This document shows, one piece after another, positions 33,157-45,323 of a DNA stretch of 64,000 nt. Every line of letters begins with the position of its first letter. Within the stretch, counting starts at the first letter, position 1. A program made the position numbers and the translations under genes. The notes under the pieces were generated by a model that was not told the origin of the DNA, did no database searches, and saw only the letters and a list, made by a program, of their open reading frames with translations. Source of the DNA: Plasmodiophora brassicae (taxonomy: Eukaryota > Endomyxa: Phytomyxea > Phytomyxea > Plasmodiophorida); assembly GCA_036867785.1 (NCBI GenBank), contig CP145415.1, positions 1,116,001-1,180,000 of the forward strand. Reading direction: 5' to 3'.

Positions 33157-34283
33157 CTATTTGCTACGTTGTTGGGTCGTCGATTGTCGGAACTGGTCGT
33201 AGATAACGGAGAAGTCGCGATCGGCATAGCCGGTCTCGCACAGGTATTCGTAGACATCACAGGACTTCGTCGCCAATGGCGTTTCGGCGTTGACCTCTTG
33301 CGCAGCCTATCTTGCTTCGTCAGTGAATCCAAATTTCGACAGCGACGACGTCGTATTACCTGTAACGCCAGGCGCAAGTCCTTGAGCATGAGAGCGCACC
33401 CGAACCCGCCTTTGTAATCGTTGGATGACGGCACGCCTTTGATGATGCCTGGGACAGGATTGTACGTGTCGCTGGACCAGCACCGGCCGGTGCTCGTATT
33501 GATAACGTTGGCCAGCACCTGCGGATCGATGCCCATCTGAATACCCAGGTTCATGCCTTCCGAGACGCCAATCATGGATATCGCCAGGATCAGATTGTTC
33601 GTCAACTTGGCGACCTGCCCGTTGCCACTCGCTCTACCGATTCGTAATGGCTTAGCAACTACGCCGTCCTTCGAGACCCGCTTCCCTACCCGCAATGCAT
33701 CGTATTACGACCCATTAACGACAGCAGCGGCTTAACGCGTTCGACAGCGTCGCGATTGCCCCCGACCATGAACGTAAGTGTGGCGTTGGCGGCCCCAGTG
33801 ACGCCACCGCTAACGGGCGCGTCAATCATGGACATGCCCTTGGCTTCAGCCGCTGCCGACACCGCCCGTGCCGTCATCGGGTCTATCGTGGAGCAGTCGA
33901 CCAGGATGGTGCTACCCTTGGCATTCTCCATGATCGTCGCCGATACCTCCCTAACCTGCAGCATTGCGTCAGGAACGTGCCCGCCCTTGGCGGTGCTGTG
34001 CAGCAACCTGTTCAGGACTACGAAGCATTGTGAAGATGATATCGGAGGAGCCTGCGACGGCAGCAATATCCTGCCCAGGCGCGGCGCCTTGTTCGACAAG
34101 CTTATCGACGGCGGGGCGGTGCACGTCGTAGACGGTGAGCGCCTTGCCGCCGCGAACCAGGTTGCCAGCCATTGGTGCACCCATGTGACCGAGGCCAATG
34201 AACCCGATCGACGTCGACAGACATCGACGCGGTGATCGTGAAGAGAGTACGCCCCTGGGTTGAAGCGCGCGACGCCACCACAT
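33157..34283 (-). CDS. HIBADH: 3-hydroxyisobutyrate dehydrogenase, mitochondrial
   Basis: Minus-strand gene of about four exons. The ATG at 34283 starts an Arg/Ser-rich presequence ([20 protein letters not shown]) consistent with mitochondrial import, followed by the NAD-binding motif [18 protein letters not shown]. Later exons give [13 protein letters not shown], the substrate-binding [18 protein letters not shown], the catalytic-Lys region [44 protein letters not shown] and a C-terminus [20 protein letters not shown] ending at 33157. The enzyme oxidises 3-hydroxyisobutyrate to methylmalonate semialdehyde in valine catabolism. All signature residues, including the active-site lysine, are present. 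The splice limits near 34.0 kb (after FTMLRSP) are uncertain. Confidence 0.92.
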
Positions 34284-34539
34284 CACCAAGAGGGAACAAT
34301 GGCACTCTCTCTCGAGGCCGCACTGGGACGTGGTCAACCGGGTCACGCCGTGCCCCTGATTGGGCACCAGGCCCGCACACCATGACCCGCCCTTCTACAC
34401 GTTTACGCTCCCATCGGCTTCGTTTCAGGATGACAGGCACCCTGTGCAGATCGCAACTGTAACGACGCTGTGACCATGATGAATGTGTGTGCAGGTGTAC
34501 AACGTGTGAGACGCCTGGAGGCGCCCAGCACGCACGGGT

Positions 34540-35861
34540 CTAGTCGGCATCGTCCCCGATGCCCTGTTCGGTGATGGAGAACGTCGCCTCGGATTCGGGC
34601 AGGCACGGCGAGTCGTAGATCTTGCAGACGCGGGTGTTCCCGCGCCCCTTGCGAAGCGATAGACGCGTCTGCGACGCATGGCCCATGATGTGCCCGCCGA
34701 CCGGCTTCTTCGGATCCGGATTGAACATTGCCATGCCGCCGTCAACGGTGGCGACAACCTGAGCGCCCGAGCGCGTCAGTCGATCATGCCAATCAGCAAG
34801 GAGCGACACGCTGAAATGACCTGGTTTGTAATGACGACGGCGACGCCGAACTGGTCAGCTATGCCTTGCAGGCCCCTCAGGAACCGACCCAGATGCGTCT
34901 GACGGTCGGCAAGCTGGCCTCGTCCCGAATAATCTGTTCTGTACAGCGCCGTGGCACTGTCGACAACGACGAGCGCGTAGTGGTCCTGGCTCAGCAGCGC
35001 GGAAGCGTCCTGCAGGAGAGTCATCTCTGAAAACAGCACTTCAGGGCACAGTGGAGCAGAACCAGGGCAGCCCAATGTTACGATGATCGGTGTTGTGTGC
35101 CCGCGCACACACGACGTTGTTGAGGATGTCATTGGAATCCACACCGAACCTGGCGCGAGACAGATATCAGATCGGGCATAGCGGAAGTGGCGTTCTGCAC
35201 CAGAAGGAAACCTTTCCGCGATCGGATCGAGGCGTTCGGCCCGGAACGTCCCCTCCGTGTCGATATAGAGAACCTTGCCTTGCCCGCCACCATTTTCGTA
35301 CGGCAGCTGGGCAACGACGCAGAGCGTGTGGCAGATTTGCGTCTTGCCTGTTCGGAATTCGCCAAAGATCTCGGTTATGGACCCGGCTTCGATTCCGCCT
35401 TGCAGAAGCTCGTCGAACGCTCTGGACCCGGTGCTCAACCGGATTAAATCCTTCCGCTTCTGATACCATTCGGCCGCCGTCTGGAACCCCATAGGCACAA
35501 GTTTCGACGCTGCATCGTCGATGGATGTCAGCAGGGAAAACAGGCACGGCGACGGGCGAGCAGCAGAATCGTTACCTTCCTGCAGGAGTTTGTCGGCTTT
35601 GGCCTCCGTGATCCCTTTGATTGCAATCAGCGCCTTTCTTGTGGCATAGGCTACGGCTTCGACCGTATGGAACCCAGCGTCCTTCAGTTTCTTGATATCG
35701 GCGGCGTTCAGGCCCCGGGTCTACGCGCCAATCAGCGCGTTCCGTTCGCGCACCACCATGCCCGATCGTCCTACCTCCAGCTTCTCGATGAGCGTCGGCC
35801 CGCGATCCTCTTCCTCCTCCTGCCCCTGCTGCTGTTGCCGGTAAGCATACTGGTCAGCCAT
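34540..35861 (-). CDS. RAD51: RAD51 recombinase
   Basis: The ATG at 35861 begins [20 protein letters not shown], then GPTLIEKLE, and after an intron [20 protein letters not shown], the helix-hairpin-helix N-terminal domain. Core motifs: [49 protein letters not shown] (Walker A GEFRTGKT), [28 protein letters not shown] (spliced), [17 protein letters not shown] (Walker B), VVITNQV, and [15 protein letters not shown]. The last exon ends at 34540 with [17 protein letters not shown]51 forms filaments on single-stranded DNA for strand exchange in homologous recombination. The [15 protein letters not shown] loop and [11 protein letters not shown] fit RAD51 rather than DMC1. It diverges from the pseudokinase gene with 280 bp between starts. 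Confidence 0.95.
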
Positions 35862-36141
35862 GGCGCCCAACTGCGACGGGGTGACCCAGGTTCGCAAATG
35901 ACTGCGGAGCGCTGCCGCGCGCCTTTTTTACCGGTCGCTCTCCGCCGTTGCTTCGACACGTCGTACAGTCCTGCGCGGTGCAGCTAACACTGTGCCGATC
36001 TGCACGTCGGCAGCCACCACCAGCCGCGAACTGCAGCCAGACCGCGCGGCCAGTGCTGATGAAGTTCGGCAAAATCTGGGAGGGGGGTCTGTTCGACGTC
36101 TGTTTTGTGGCCCCTGTCACAGTCGGCAGCAGTCGACGACG

Positions 36142-37860
36142 ATGGACCAGTTTGAAATCGACGAGTCCAGGTGCGTGTTCGACGGCGAAGTGCGGACGTA
36201 TCCGGCGCGATGGCGAGCCGTGCCGGAGAACGGGGCGCTCCTGTGGCCGTTGCTGTGTCGGTGGGCGCCACTGCCGCGCGAGTCGAGCAGCGGTATCTAC
36301 CAGCGCCTGGTTGCGCTGATCGACGCCCACGAGCGGAACCTGCTGGTCACCGTTGCCGTCCTCGGCGACTTCGCTGACCGGATTATGACGTTGACGCGGG
36401 CGCTGACCCTTGACGGTATTCGTGATGGGCAGTGGCCTCGTGCGGTCATCGTCATCGAAACGAACCACGACTTGACCTGGCGCGTCGTCGCCTTGCAGAC
36501 CCGTCGTATCACTGACCGCGACCTGCGCGGCCGACTACGCGCCCTGTTGCATCTCGTCGATGGCATGCATCGACATCGGCATCCTCACGGTGCTATCCAC
36601 GCTGCCGGGATCCAGGTCCCGTCCTCGTTTCGCTGTCCCGCCAACCATGGCGATTGACCGAACGCGAGATAGGTCGACGAGGATGGCGCCCTGCGTCTAC
36701 CTGTGCCTGTAATCGACGAACGGGTGGGGAGCAGACGCCACTGCTGCGATTACTGTGCCCCAGAGCGGGTCCGTTCCGATCCACACCCGCCGGCTGCATT
36801 GGCATCGGATGTCTGGGCGGTGGCGTGCGCGTTTCTGGAGATGACGACCGGGTTGTCAATGTTCGCCGGCGTGGACGCAGGGCAGATCCTGTGCCGCCAG
36901 ATACAATTCCACGACGTTCCCGTTGGGGAGTACATTGGTCGGGACAGGGCCGATCACGACGACGAGTTTCGCAGCATGCTGGCTATGATGCTGGCGGTCG
37001 ACGAGGAATGCCGCGCCGGCATTCACGACGTCGTCCGGCACCGCTACTGGAACGTCGGCATCGACCGACGCTCAACGATCTGTGTGCAACCTGAACCCGA
37101 GCCCGCACCAGCAACAATATGCACACAAGTTTGAAGAGCGTTGCGCCTTGTTCGATGGAGACGTTTCTGATGCCGGGGGTTCAGGTGTGTGGGCGATCCA
37201 GGCAATGGTGGCGGAAAGACGTACTGAGCGACGACAGTGACGACTCACTGTCGTCTGGTGGCGACGATGATTATGTCGGAGGGCGGATTACTAGCCCGGT
37301 ACGGGCGGGAAGCCCAGCGGTGCCTACACTAGATGAGCTGGATATGAATGAGGTTCGCGTATGCGTCGGGCGCTGGTACCGGCAGGTCAGCGGGCATCCA
37401 GGGCGACCGTCACGCGTCTTGATCCGTCTCCAGGTCGGGGAACAGGTCGGTGATGGCGTTTGCAGCGGGCTGGGATTCTGTGCTGACGCCTCGTTGCTAG
37501 CTATTCAAGAGCGACCAGGTGCCGTTCGAGGACGACGGCAGGCAGCAGGAGCTGAACGTCCAGCACACATTCCTGATGAAACACGATAGGCTGGTGGCAC
37601 TCTGTGAGACGTCGCCCCTGGTCGTCCTGCTGTACGGCATTCGGGACCTGCCACACTCCATGGAAACGTCATAGCAACTCGCATCCGACCAATCGAACGC
37701 GGGTGCTGAATCCGGGATTGCACGCAGGGAGACGTCCTGCCTGGCAAGCGCCCAGGTGGACATGTCGGCGCTGCTATCCGGATTCCCGTTCCTGACCGGC
37801 TACTACCATTTCGACAAGCCAGAATTTGGGCAAGTGGAGATACGGGTGAGCGCCCACTAA
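36142..37860 (+). CDS. Pseudokinase fused to a C-terminal C2-like domain
   Basis: Five exons (36142-36615, 36673-37128, 37185-37433, 37501-37631, 37728-37860) join in phase to exactly 480 codons plus a stop. The first half is a degenerate protein kinase. The catalytic loop reads HGAIHAAGI in place of HRDxKxxN, the DFG position reads VDEDGALRL...VID, but the APE motif (DYCAPERV) and subdomain IX (ASDVWAVACAFLEMTTG) are kept. Catalysis is therefore unlikely. After an acidic Ser-rich linker (LSDDSDDSLSSGGDDD), a C2-like domain follows: MNEVRVCVGRWYRQV, VLIRLQLF, FLMKHDRLVALCETSPLVVLL, VDMSALLSGFPFL, and the final strand GQVEIRVSAH. Without splicing of intron 37129-37184 the kinase part ends at a TGA. 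A scaffold role at membranes is inference; the closest family is not recognised. Confidence 0.65.
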
Positions 37861-38107
37861 TCCGACGTTGAATCGACGCCACAATGACACCATGGGACAG
37901 ATTGAACCATCGCGGTCATGCGATACGCGAATGCATCATTCTGAGAGCGCAATCAAACGCGACCCACTCGACAATGCCGCGATGGGTGCGATGTCCACGA
38001 TGACACTGTTCGACGAATTCATTCAAGAATCGTTGGAATTGCCGATAAACCGATGAACATTCCCCGTCATGCGCTTGTCTCATTCTATTAGGAACACGTT
38101 CCTGATG

Positions 38108-38655
38108 TTACGCCGCCTCTTCGCCGCGGCCCTCCTCGTCCGCATTGGCCGAGGCGCCTGCGGCCGTCGTCTTCGGGGCCACCGGTTCCCGCATCGTCCA
38201 TTGTGCCGGGTCCTCCAGGACGCTCCACTGCCGCTTGTGGGTGCACCGGACCTCACGAGGACGCTCTTCGGGTCGGCCTCGCCAGGTGAGAAGGCCCCAC
38301 GCTTTCGGATGATGGCCATGCTAACGGAATCATATGCTCAGCAGGCCATAGGCCGACGGCGTTCCTCGTTCCTCAAACGCACCTTGCTGAATTTCACACG
38401 GGTCACTGTCCAGTAGGAGGGCTCTGGATATCTGGCCCACAGGCTGCGTGTCAGATGCATGCCCTTGCCGCCCTTCTCCAGTTTATCCGCAACCTCGAAG
38501 AACGTGAACCCGTGCTTCGTGCGCCGTTCCTCATTGTCCCCAGGCGCAGGCGTCGCCGCCGCGTCACCAGCGTCACTGGCAGCTGTCGCCGTCGCCGACA
38601 GCGCCCGACGCCCGACAAGTCGTCGAACGACGGCGCTGACCCGTATCGTCTCCAT
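38108..38655 (-). CDS. Mitochondrial small-subunit ribosomal protein mS34
   Basis: Exons 38655-38383 and 38320-38108, joined by a 62-nt intron (GTGCGT...TTAG), give 161 residues. The N-terminus (RVSAVVRRLVGRRALSATAT) is a mitochondrial presequence. The core reads TFFEVADKLEKGGKGMHLTR, SLWARYPEPSYWTVTRVKF, and after the intron HGHHPKAWGLLTWRGRPEER. These match human mS34 blocks around GRLVTR, EPCYWRLTRV and DHGKAWGILTFKGK. The protein belongs to the mitochondrial ribosome small subunit. The tail is Ala/Glu-rich. Before splicing, the second exon looks like an unrelated Arg-rich frame. It lies 145 bp downstream of SMC5 on the same strand. Confidence 0.85.
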
Positions 38656-38800
38656 GCGACGCCGACACCCCCGAACTGCGGCGGCGCCGTAATTTGGGAC
38701 GTCGAAACGAACCGCCTCGTGCCGACTCGACGACCGGCAGCCCCAGGGAACACTGAACCGTTGTAGATGGGTTTATAATCGAATGCAGGAGCGAAACGTG

Positions 38801-41800
38801 TTAGGCCGCATGACGGGCAACGATGCCAGGCAGGTCGAATTCGGGCTGGGGCAGGTTCCAGGCGCCGTTGAAGACGGCGATGGTGGTGATGGAGTCGGTG
38901 AAGTGCAGGTTCGGCAGGAGCTTGGGCGTGATGCAGAAGATCTGCGGGGTGCCCCTGCCGGCCGAGCACTCGACGATCTGGTTGAAGATGTTCCGCTCGT
39001 TCTTCGGGTCCATGCCCTGGTTGATCTCGTCGACGACCCGGAAGGGGCACTTGGTCACGGCCTGCAGCGCGAGCAGGTAGAGCATGGTGGCCACCGATTT
39101 CTCGCCGCCCGATTGACGACTCTGCCGCAGTTGCTGAAGGCCGCTTTCCTCGCGGAACTTGACGAGCACGTTCATGCCATAGTCGGCCTCGTTCGGCGCT
39201 TCTGCAAGTTCGACCTGGCCGTCGCAGTCGAACTTTTGAAAGTACCCCTTGTACCGTTCGTTGATCTTCTTCGTGACATCGACCAGTGCAGGCCGCCATT
39301 GCGCCCGCAGCAGGTCTATCTGCTCAACTTCCTCGTCGTGCTTCTCGGCACATGCGCTCTGCTTGCCTTTCATATGCTCGATATCCTTCAGAAGCTGCTT
39401 GTAGCGCTGGCGCACGGAATCGTCCCCGACGACCGAGTCGACCTGCGCTTGGAGGTTCATGATCAGTTCGTTGATGGCGCGCAGATCATCCTTTGGGATC
39501 CACTCCACGTCAAAACGCTCTTCGTACTCGGCACGAGGAGCGATACTCTCCGCTTTCTCCTTCGCCTTCGCGGCTCTGCTCGCTGCAGCGCGAAGTTCCT
39601 GCTTGGCCGCTTCGGCGTCTGACTCGGCCTACAGGAACCGAATAAGATTGCACGCCAACTGTAACTTCCACGAACGGCCCACAGACCTCAGCGTACTGCC
39701 TGTTCGCCTCGCGGAAGCCGAGCTGCGTCACACGAAGCACCTCAGCGGCCTGAGCCGCGGCAGGGCCAGCAGCGTTTCCTTGATCATGGAGAGAAATGAT
39801 CTCGCGAACCAGAGCTTTCGCGGTTTCGACGCCCTTGACCCGCTTCTCGTTTTTATCCAGTATTCGCTTGCGAATACGTTCCTTCTCCACTTCCACATCC
39901 TCCTGATACCCAAATTCGTTTTAGCGAACGCTACCTGGACATGCTTGTCCGCCTTACGATTTGCGATAAATCGTCCAACGACTGTCGATACTGGGCAAGC
40001 ATACGTTTCCAAACCTTCCGCGACTTTTCGTACCCAGTCAGCTGGCCCATTTCGCTGTTGATTTCCTGCGCATTAGCGTTAAGCCACGACTCGTCGCCGA
40101 TTCCTACCGTCATTCGTACCTTCATGACCTTGTTAATCGGGACCGTCTCGCCAGCAAGGACCTTTTTTTCAGCGTTCAGCTGCGTAAGCTCAGCCTCGAT
40201 CCTAGCCAGCGATTCTTCGGCGTTCTTCAGTTGCGAATCATCCGATGTACCGGACAGCGAACGCGCGGGTTGCACCTGTCGAGACGTCAGATCATACACC
40301 TAACAACGGCAGGTTAGCGCACCTTATCTATGCCGAACGACATCGCTCGGTTGGCATATCGTGAGAACCCCTGGCTACAGAAGGAATCGGAGAAGAACAG
40401 GCGCCTGGGTCGAGAGTGGTCCTACAGAGACTGCTCTGAGACGGCGATGACGGTATACACCAGCGCGGCTCTACATCGACGGATTGGCACATGAAGTTCT
40501 TCTGGGACCGTACGCTAGGGTCCAGGGTGTAGGCGGTTTCGTGGAGCTGGAAACGGGCCTTGAGACACTGCATTACGGCATGAGGGCCCTGGACGGCATC
40601 GTCCAGGAAGCCGAGCGGGGCCGGCAATTCAAATCGATGGGGGAACTGTCATCGCGTCGGTGCCCGCACGAGGTTCCGAGCCGGTATATACCATGCACTG
40701 ACCTCGGCAGACGACGTTGTCGAAATGTCAACCCGGACGCGCATCGCGCTCTTCTTCTGCGCCAGGAGCCTCCAGTCGTCATCGTTTTCAACGACGAACC
40801 CAAGCAGGACATGGTATGGGATCAGGTGCTCGACATATCGCTCCGCACCTACCCATGCCGGTGCGTTAAGCAATTACCCAGATGCACTGGAGTTGTCGCT
40901 GACCAACCCTTAACTGGGAATTGCAACTCGAGTCCAACGGGGCCATACACTTTGCCCCTACACTGCGCACGACCTTCTTTCTCGAGCCTGTTCCAGCTCT
41001 CAGGGCGCTGCACTGCTGTTATCAGGATGAACGGCTGACCAGTCGAGGAATCTCTGGCAATCCTTGGCCTGATCGCTGGGATGACCATCGCGACTGAAAA
41101 GCTTCCTCGCCCTTTGCGTTTTCTCATCCTGAGCACACTGTCAATTTCACCCACCGCAAAGCACTTGGCAAATAGAAACCTGTAGCATCCGCAGTTCTTT
41201 GTTCAGGTGGGTCTTCTCCCGAGTACGCTCATCTAGGGTGTGATGAGTATGGCACATACGCATTCCAACATGATTGTGGTTACGTTGTTGGGCGTCAATA
41301 GCATGGGCCTTCGCGTTTAGGTGATCGAGTGCCTTGTGCTGCTCCGCCTTCCGCGCGTTCAGCTCCTGAAGACGAGCCTGGATGTCCTAAGAGCCAAACT
41401 TATGAGCTCCACAAATCACGTTCACTGCTAGGCGGGGTAGGGTCACCGAGCTCGCTGGCAGTTCGGCAAGTTTGGATTCGAGGTCGGTTATCTTCGTTGT
41501 AACAGCCTGGACTTCCTTTTTGTGGTCCAGGACGCGTTTGTCAACGGCCGCCAGCTCTTCCCCTGCGGAACGGTCAGCGCCCAACTATGTGGCCGCACGG
41601 AGCAGGATTACGGCACCCAATGAGGCCATCTCGACTTCCAACGTGTCCAGATGTTCGATCGCGTTTCTGTACTTCGATTCGAGCTTCTTGTTGCCGTTCT
41701 GCAGGCGCTTCCATTGCGCTTCAGCATCGGCTTTCGCACCTCGAAGAGATTCTAATCGAGCGCTGTACGCAAGCATAACGTCAGGCGGACAGGCACAGCA

Positions 41801-43022
41801 GCGGATCCTCCGACACCTTACACCATCGGTTCTTGCTGCTTTTTCAGTTCCTTTAACCGGGCGAGTGCCTGGGAATGAGCGATTTGAAGCTCCCTGGCGT
41901 GGGTGCGCAGCACCGTAAACTCCAGCCAGGGTCTGTACTTCTGCAGCAGATCGATTCGCTCCTTCATCTCGTTCTGTTCTTCAAGACGCTCGACCTCAAC
42001 GTGCAGAGCCTGTTACCGAGCGGCATGGGCAACCACGTAACCCAACGCGTTCCGGGATCCACGTACCTCTGCCTGCGCCGTCATCCTTTGCAAGGACTTC
42101 GTCGTTTCCTCCAGCTCCTTGCGAGATACCTCCTCGAGCTTGCGTAGCTCAATGAGTTGCAGGTGCAGCTCATGTAGACGGCCGTCGTAAGCGGCCTTCT
42201 CCGTGTCCCGAAGCAGGCTTTTCGGTTCGAGCTTGGCGAATTCGCACACCTTCTCCTGGGCCAGGAACTGACACAAGTTGTCCACCTGGATGTTCAATGC
42301 TTTTGTGATATCGTGAACATCCTTCTTCTTGGAAGGTCGCCCGTTAATCAGCCAAGCGCTCTTCGTCGAATCCTTCGACAGCACGCGACGAATAACCGTG
42401 CGAGGCGTTGACCGGCTAGGCGTATGGAGCTCGATCTCAATGTAACCTGGCGACCGTCCCGATTAATAGGCGCAGACCCGTTCAAGAGCGCCGAATCGCA
42501 TACCCGTCTCAGCACCGCGCTTCACGAAATCGCTCGTCTTATCCGCACGACCCAGGCTCTACGATCAGGACACCGATATCAACGCAACGCATCGTGGGTG
42601 AACGTAGCCTCATCCTACATGAGTATCACCCCCGAGGCCGAGACACAGCGCACAGACGATGGAGCTTTTTCCTATAGAGACGAACGTGATCAGGTTGGGC
42701 GGCGGCGGCGGTTTCGCGCGCGTTTCAAAGACGTCCCTACCGGAGCCATTCGGACCGGTCACCAGGTTCAGTCCCGACCCAGCGGTGAATTCGACATCGG
42801 AATAGGTCACTGTTGCATGGGGAGGCGTCGCCGTCAGCGCTGGGGCCCCTGTGCAGACGGGGTCGAAACGGGCGGACCGAAATTGTGCAGGACGACACGT
42901 CGGATGGCGCCCTCCAGGAATTCGCTATCGGCGGGCGGCGCGATTCGCGGGCGCTTGTCGGGCCGCCCGTCGTCGTTGCCGTTGGCGGGTGCCGCGTGGC
43001 GTCGGGCGGAAGCGGTGGGCAT
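38801..43022 (-). CDS. SMC5: SMC5 structural-maintenance-of-chromosomes protein
   Basis: A large minus-strand gene with about a dozen introns. The ATG at 43022 starts a Pro/Ala/Asp-rich leader, then EGAIRRVVLHNFVTYSDVEF and LNLVTGPNGSGKSSIVCALC (Walker A, split by introns). The exon at 42384-42013 gives DVHDITKALNIQVDNLCQFL and QEKVCEFAKLEPKSLL, typical of SMC5. Long heptad-rich exons (42.0-39.5 kb) make the coiled-coil arms and hinge. The last exon (39508-38801) has GMNVLVKFREESGLQ, the ABC signature QSGGEKSVATMLYLLALQ, and the Walker B segment CPFRVVDEINQGMDPKNER, ending at 38801. SMC5 pairs with SMC6 and Nse proteins (SUMO ligase) in recombination repair. Exon limits within the coiled coil are approximate. 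It is head-to-head with the glycosyltransferase gene. Confidence 0.93.
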
Positions 43023-43601
43023 CGCGGACCTCGGCGCCCACGCAGCGCAATGGACGAGTCCGCCGGCGCCGGCGCCGCCGCCATGGACGTCGTCGACCTG
43101 GCGCCGGGTGCCGCCGTCACCGAGGACGACCTCGACCAGCAGTGCAGGGATCTGCGCAAGACGCGCGACGAGCTCGTCGAGCAGATCCAACGGGTGCACG
43201 CCCTGCTGCGACAGGCGTTCAACACCCAAGAGTACCGCCCCATCGGTCGTCGTCGCCGGTCGATTGCGTTTCACACACCGTGTCAGGGACCTGCTAGCCA
43301 AGCTGGACAAGGCGGAAGGGCGCGCCAGCAGATCGGGGGCGCCGTCTCCCGTCCCTGGCTGAACTGTGCGGCAGTGACGTCGGTCCACAGGGTGGTTTCA
43401 TTCCAAGGCGCGAACCCGTGTGCTGAATACTGCAGCGGTGATGTATGTACCTACACCTATGCAGGCTCGACGAGGCTGTGCTGTGCCGCGTGTGCCTGTT
43501 GCATGCCATGGAATGCTTGTTGCTGCCCGTCCTCTAGTGGGTCCAGGCCAGCGCACAGCGCAACAGTGCCCGCCGCCGGTGTCGCCTGCGTCTGGAGCAG
43601 T
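43023..43601. promoter_or_regulatory. Divergent intergenic region, SMC5 / glycosyltransferase, 579 bp
   Basis: The downstream glycosyltransferase frame is open upstream to 42813, overlapping SMC5, but these residues are Cys/Arg-rich and precede the type II anchor, so they are treated as non-coding. No motif identified. Confidence 0.45.
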
Positions 43602-44735
43602 ATGGACCGGTCGGCTGGAGTGTCCTGGCGGTGGCACTGGCTAGTCGTGGGCACCCTCGTCGTATTCTCGATGATGCTACTCGTTGACATGGTGTCGAAT
43701 GCGTCGCCGCGTTCGCGGCAGGTGACCATCGTCAGTGTGAAGGCCAACAGCAGTGGCGGCACCGTCGACGTCAACGTGTCGACGGTTACCGTGGAGGAGA
43801 AGGCAGACTACAGCGAATGGATGGGCGTTGTCGGGCGCCCCGCTGACACGTTGTCGGTGTGCGGGCTGACTGGTGGTGGGTTTGGGTCTGCGATGCAACC
43901 CCGCATCGTGCACCTGATCATGACGATGGCGACGGGCCTCACCTACGTCCACCGGCCTGTCCCGAACACGATCGAATGGGGGACGAATCCCACGCTCGCG
44001 GACAGGTTCTTGAACCTGGGCGAGGGCGAAATACAGGAGGCCGACCTGCCGCCTGGGACGCCGACTACAGAGTACACGGAAGGGACGCACTTCGTTGACA
44101 TCAACCCGAACTTGATTGATGTGTCCCGCGAGGCTCTTCGTAACAAGTACTTCTCGCCGAATGCGTCTCCCAAGCCTGTTATTGTCGAGTTGGATCCCGT
44201 CGCCATCAACGTCGCTTTGCATATTCGAAAAGGGTACCGGGCGGAAGGCGATGCATTTCGATTCATTGCCAACAACCTCAACGCGGAAAAGATTCGAGCA
44301 TTGTTCACAGCGATTCGCCAGAGGACGTCGATGCCGGTCAAGCTGAACATTTACTCCAGCGGGGGTGCCCATGTAGGTCCCTGCGGCAGTCAGTGTGCTG
44401 GCGCTACATTTCAGCACCTGAATATGCCTGTTCAGGAATTCCCAGAGTTCACCGAGTTCAGCCCGACGTTCGTCCTGGACGGCGACGCGCTGTACTCGTT
44501 GCACGCGATGGTCACCGCCGATATTCTCGTGATGGCGCACAGCTCGTTCTCGTACGTGGCTGCCATGTACAACGACGGTTTCGTCCTCTACGACCCGTTC
44601 TGGCACCAGGCGCCGTCCAGCTGGATGACATGCACGAACAGCGTCTTCAACCTCACCAGCGCCCACCATGTCGCCAGCCTCCGGCGCGTTATCAAACGGG
44701 CCATTCATCGCGCGAACAGCCACTATGCTGTCTGA
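43602..44735 (+). CDS. Type II membrane glycosyltransferase, fucosyltransferase-like
   Basis: Single exon of 377 residues from the ATG at 43602. A short cytosolic tail (MDRSAGVSWRWHW) precedes one membrane anchor (LVVGTLVVFSMMLLVDMV), the topology of Golgi glycosyltransferases. The lumenal part has N-glycosylation sites (NSS, NVS, NAS, NLT). It also has VALHIRKGYRAEGDAFRF, resembling the HxRxGD donor-binding motif of GT11/GT23/O-fucosyltransferase-like GT-B enzymes, and DILVMAHSSFSYVAAMYNDG, resembling the conserved SSFS segment near their C-terminus. This supports a fucosyl- or related transferase; donor and acceptor are inferred. The canonical Asp after HIRKG is Tyr here, so specificity may differ. 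Confidence 0.7.
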   Translation: MDRSAGVSWRWHWLVVGTLVVFSMMLLVDMVSNASPRSRQVTIVSVKANSSGGTVDVNVSTVTVEEKADYSEWMGVVGRPADTLSVCGLTGGGFGSAMQPRIVHLIMTMATGLTYVHRPVPNTIEWGTNPTLADRFLNLGEGEIQEADLPPGTPTTEYTEGTHFVDINPNLIDVSREALRNKYFSPNASPKPVIVELDPVAINVALHIRKGYRAEGDAFRFIANNLNAEKIRALFTAIRQRTSMPVKLNIYSSGGAHVGPCGSQCAGATFQHLNMPVQEFPEFTEFSPTFVLDGDALYSLHAMVTADILVMAHSSFSYVAAMYNDGFVLYDPFWHQAPSSWMTCTNSVFNLTSAHHVASLRRVIKRAIHRANSHYAV

Positions 44736-45323
44736 TTATCAAAGTACCTGTTGTACCCTGCGATTACCAGCGTGTCATTCGGTCATCAGCAAACGATTCG
44801 GGGACGGCCGGACGTGGTGAGCAGTGCCCTGACGGGGGGCCGCTTATCTCGGAGTCGCCGAATTCCCCAGTCGCGCGCGCGCAGTTTTTGTGAACTGTTC
44901 TCCTCCTCGTCTGGCGCAGCGAGTGTGACGTGACGGGGTCCAGTGATCACATCGCCCATCTTCCCAAGGGGCGGGGCTTCGCGTTGTGTCGGGGCTGTGG
45001 TGCGCGACGGGCGCTGGATCGCGTCGGTACAGACTGGGTCCGACAGGGTGGTGACCGGCACAGCGAGCAGGAGCGACATATCCTTGTCCTTCGGTACAGG
45101 TGCGTCGACTGATACGTCAGCGGTCGTACCCGTCCGAACGGGCGGCCTGTCGGGATACGTTGAGGTTCGCCTGTGCCGGAGGTGAATATCGGCCAGGGGG
45201 TTCAAGCGAGGCGCCCAGTCGCCGAGTCGACTCATGTCGCGTGACCCGCCAGAGTGCGGCGCGTGCCCAGTGGCGGCTTGCTCTGACCAGTTCGTCGTCG
45301 CCTGCCAGTCAATCGCGGGCAGT
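44736..45323. other. Intergenic, 588 bp
   Basis: A 202-codon minus-strand frame crosses here but is rich in Arg/Pro/Ser/Thr without hydrophobic periodicity. It overlaps the better-supported plus-strand gene and is treated as a shadow. Nothing else is seen. Confidence 0.5.

Noticed and set aside
37868-38056. 62-codon plus-strand frame after the pseudokinase-C2 gene
   Set aside because: Short, no motif, no spliced partner; probably 3' flank.
38783-39622. 279-codon plus-strand frame
   Set aside because: Antisense to the SMC5 ATPase exon, whose QSGGEKS and DEINQGMDP motifs are certain.
42813-43601. Upstream in-frame extension of the glycosyltransferase
   Set aside because: Overlaps SMC5 first exons, is Cys/Arg/Gly-rich, and would put residues before a normal type II signal anchor at 43602.
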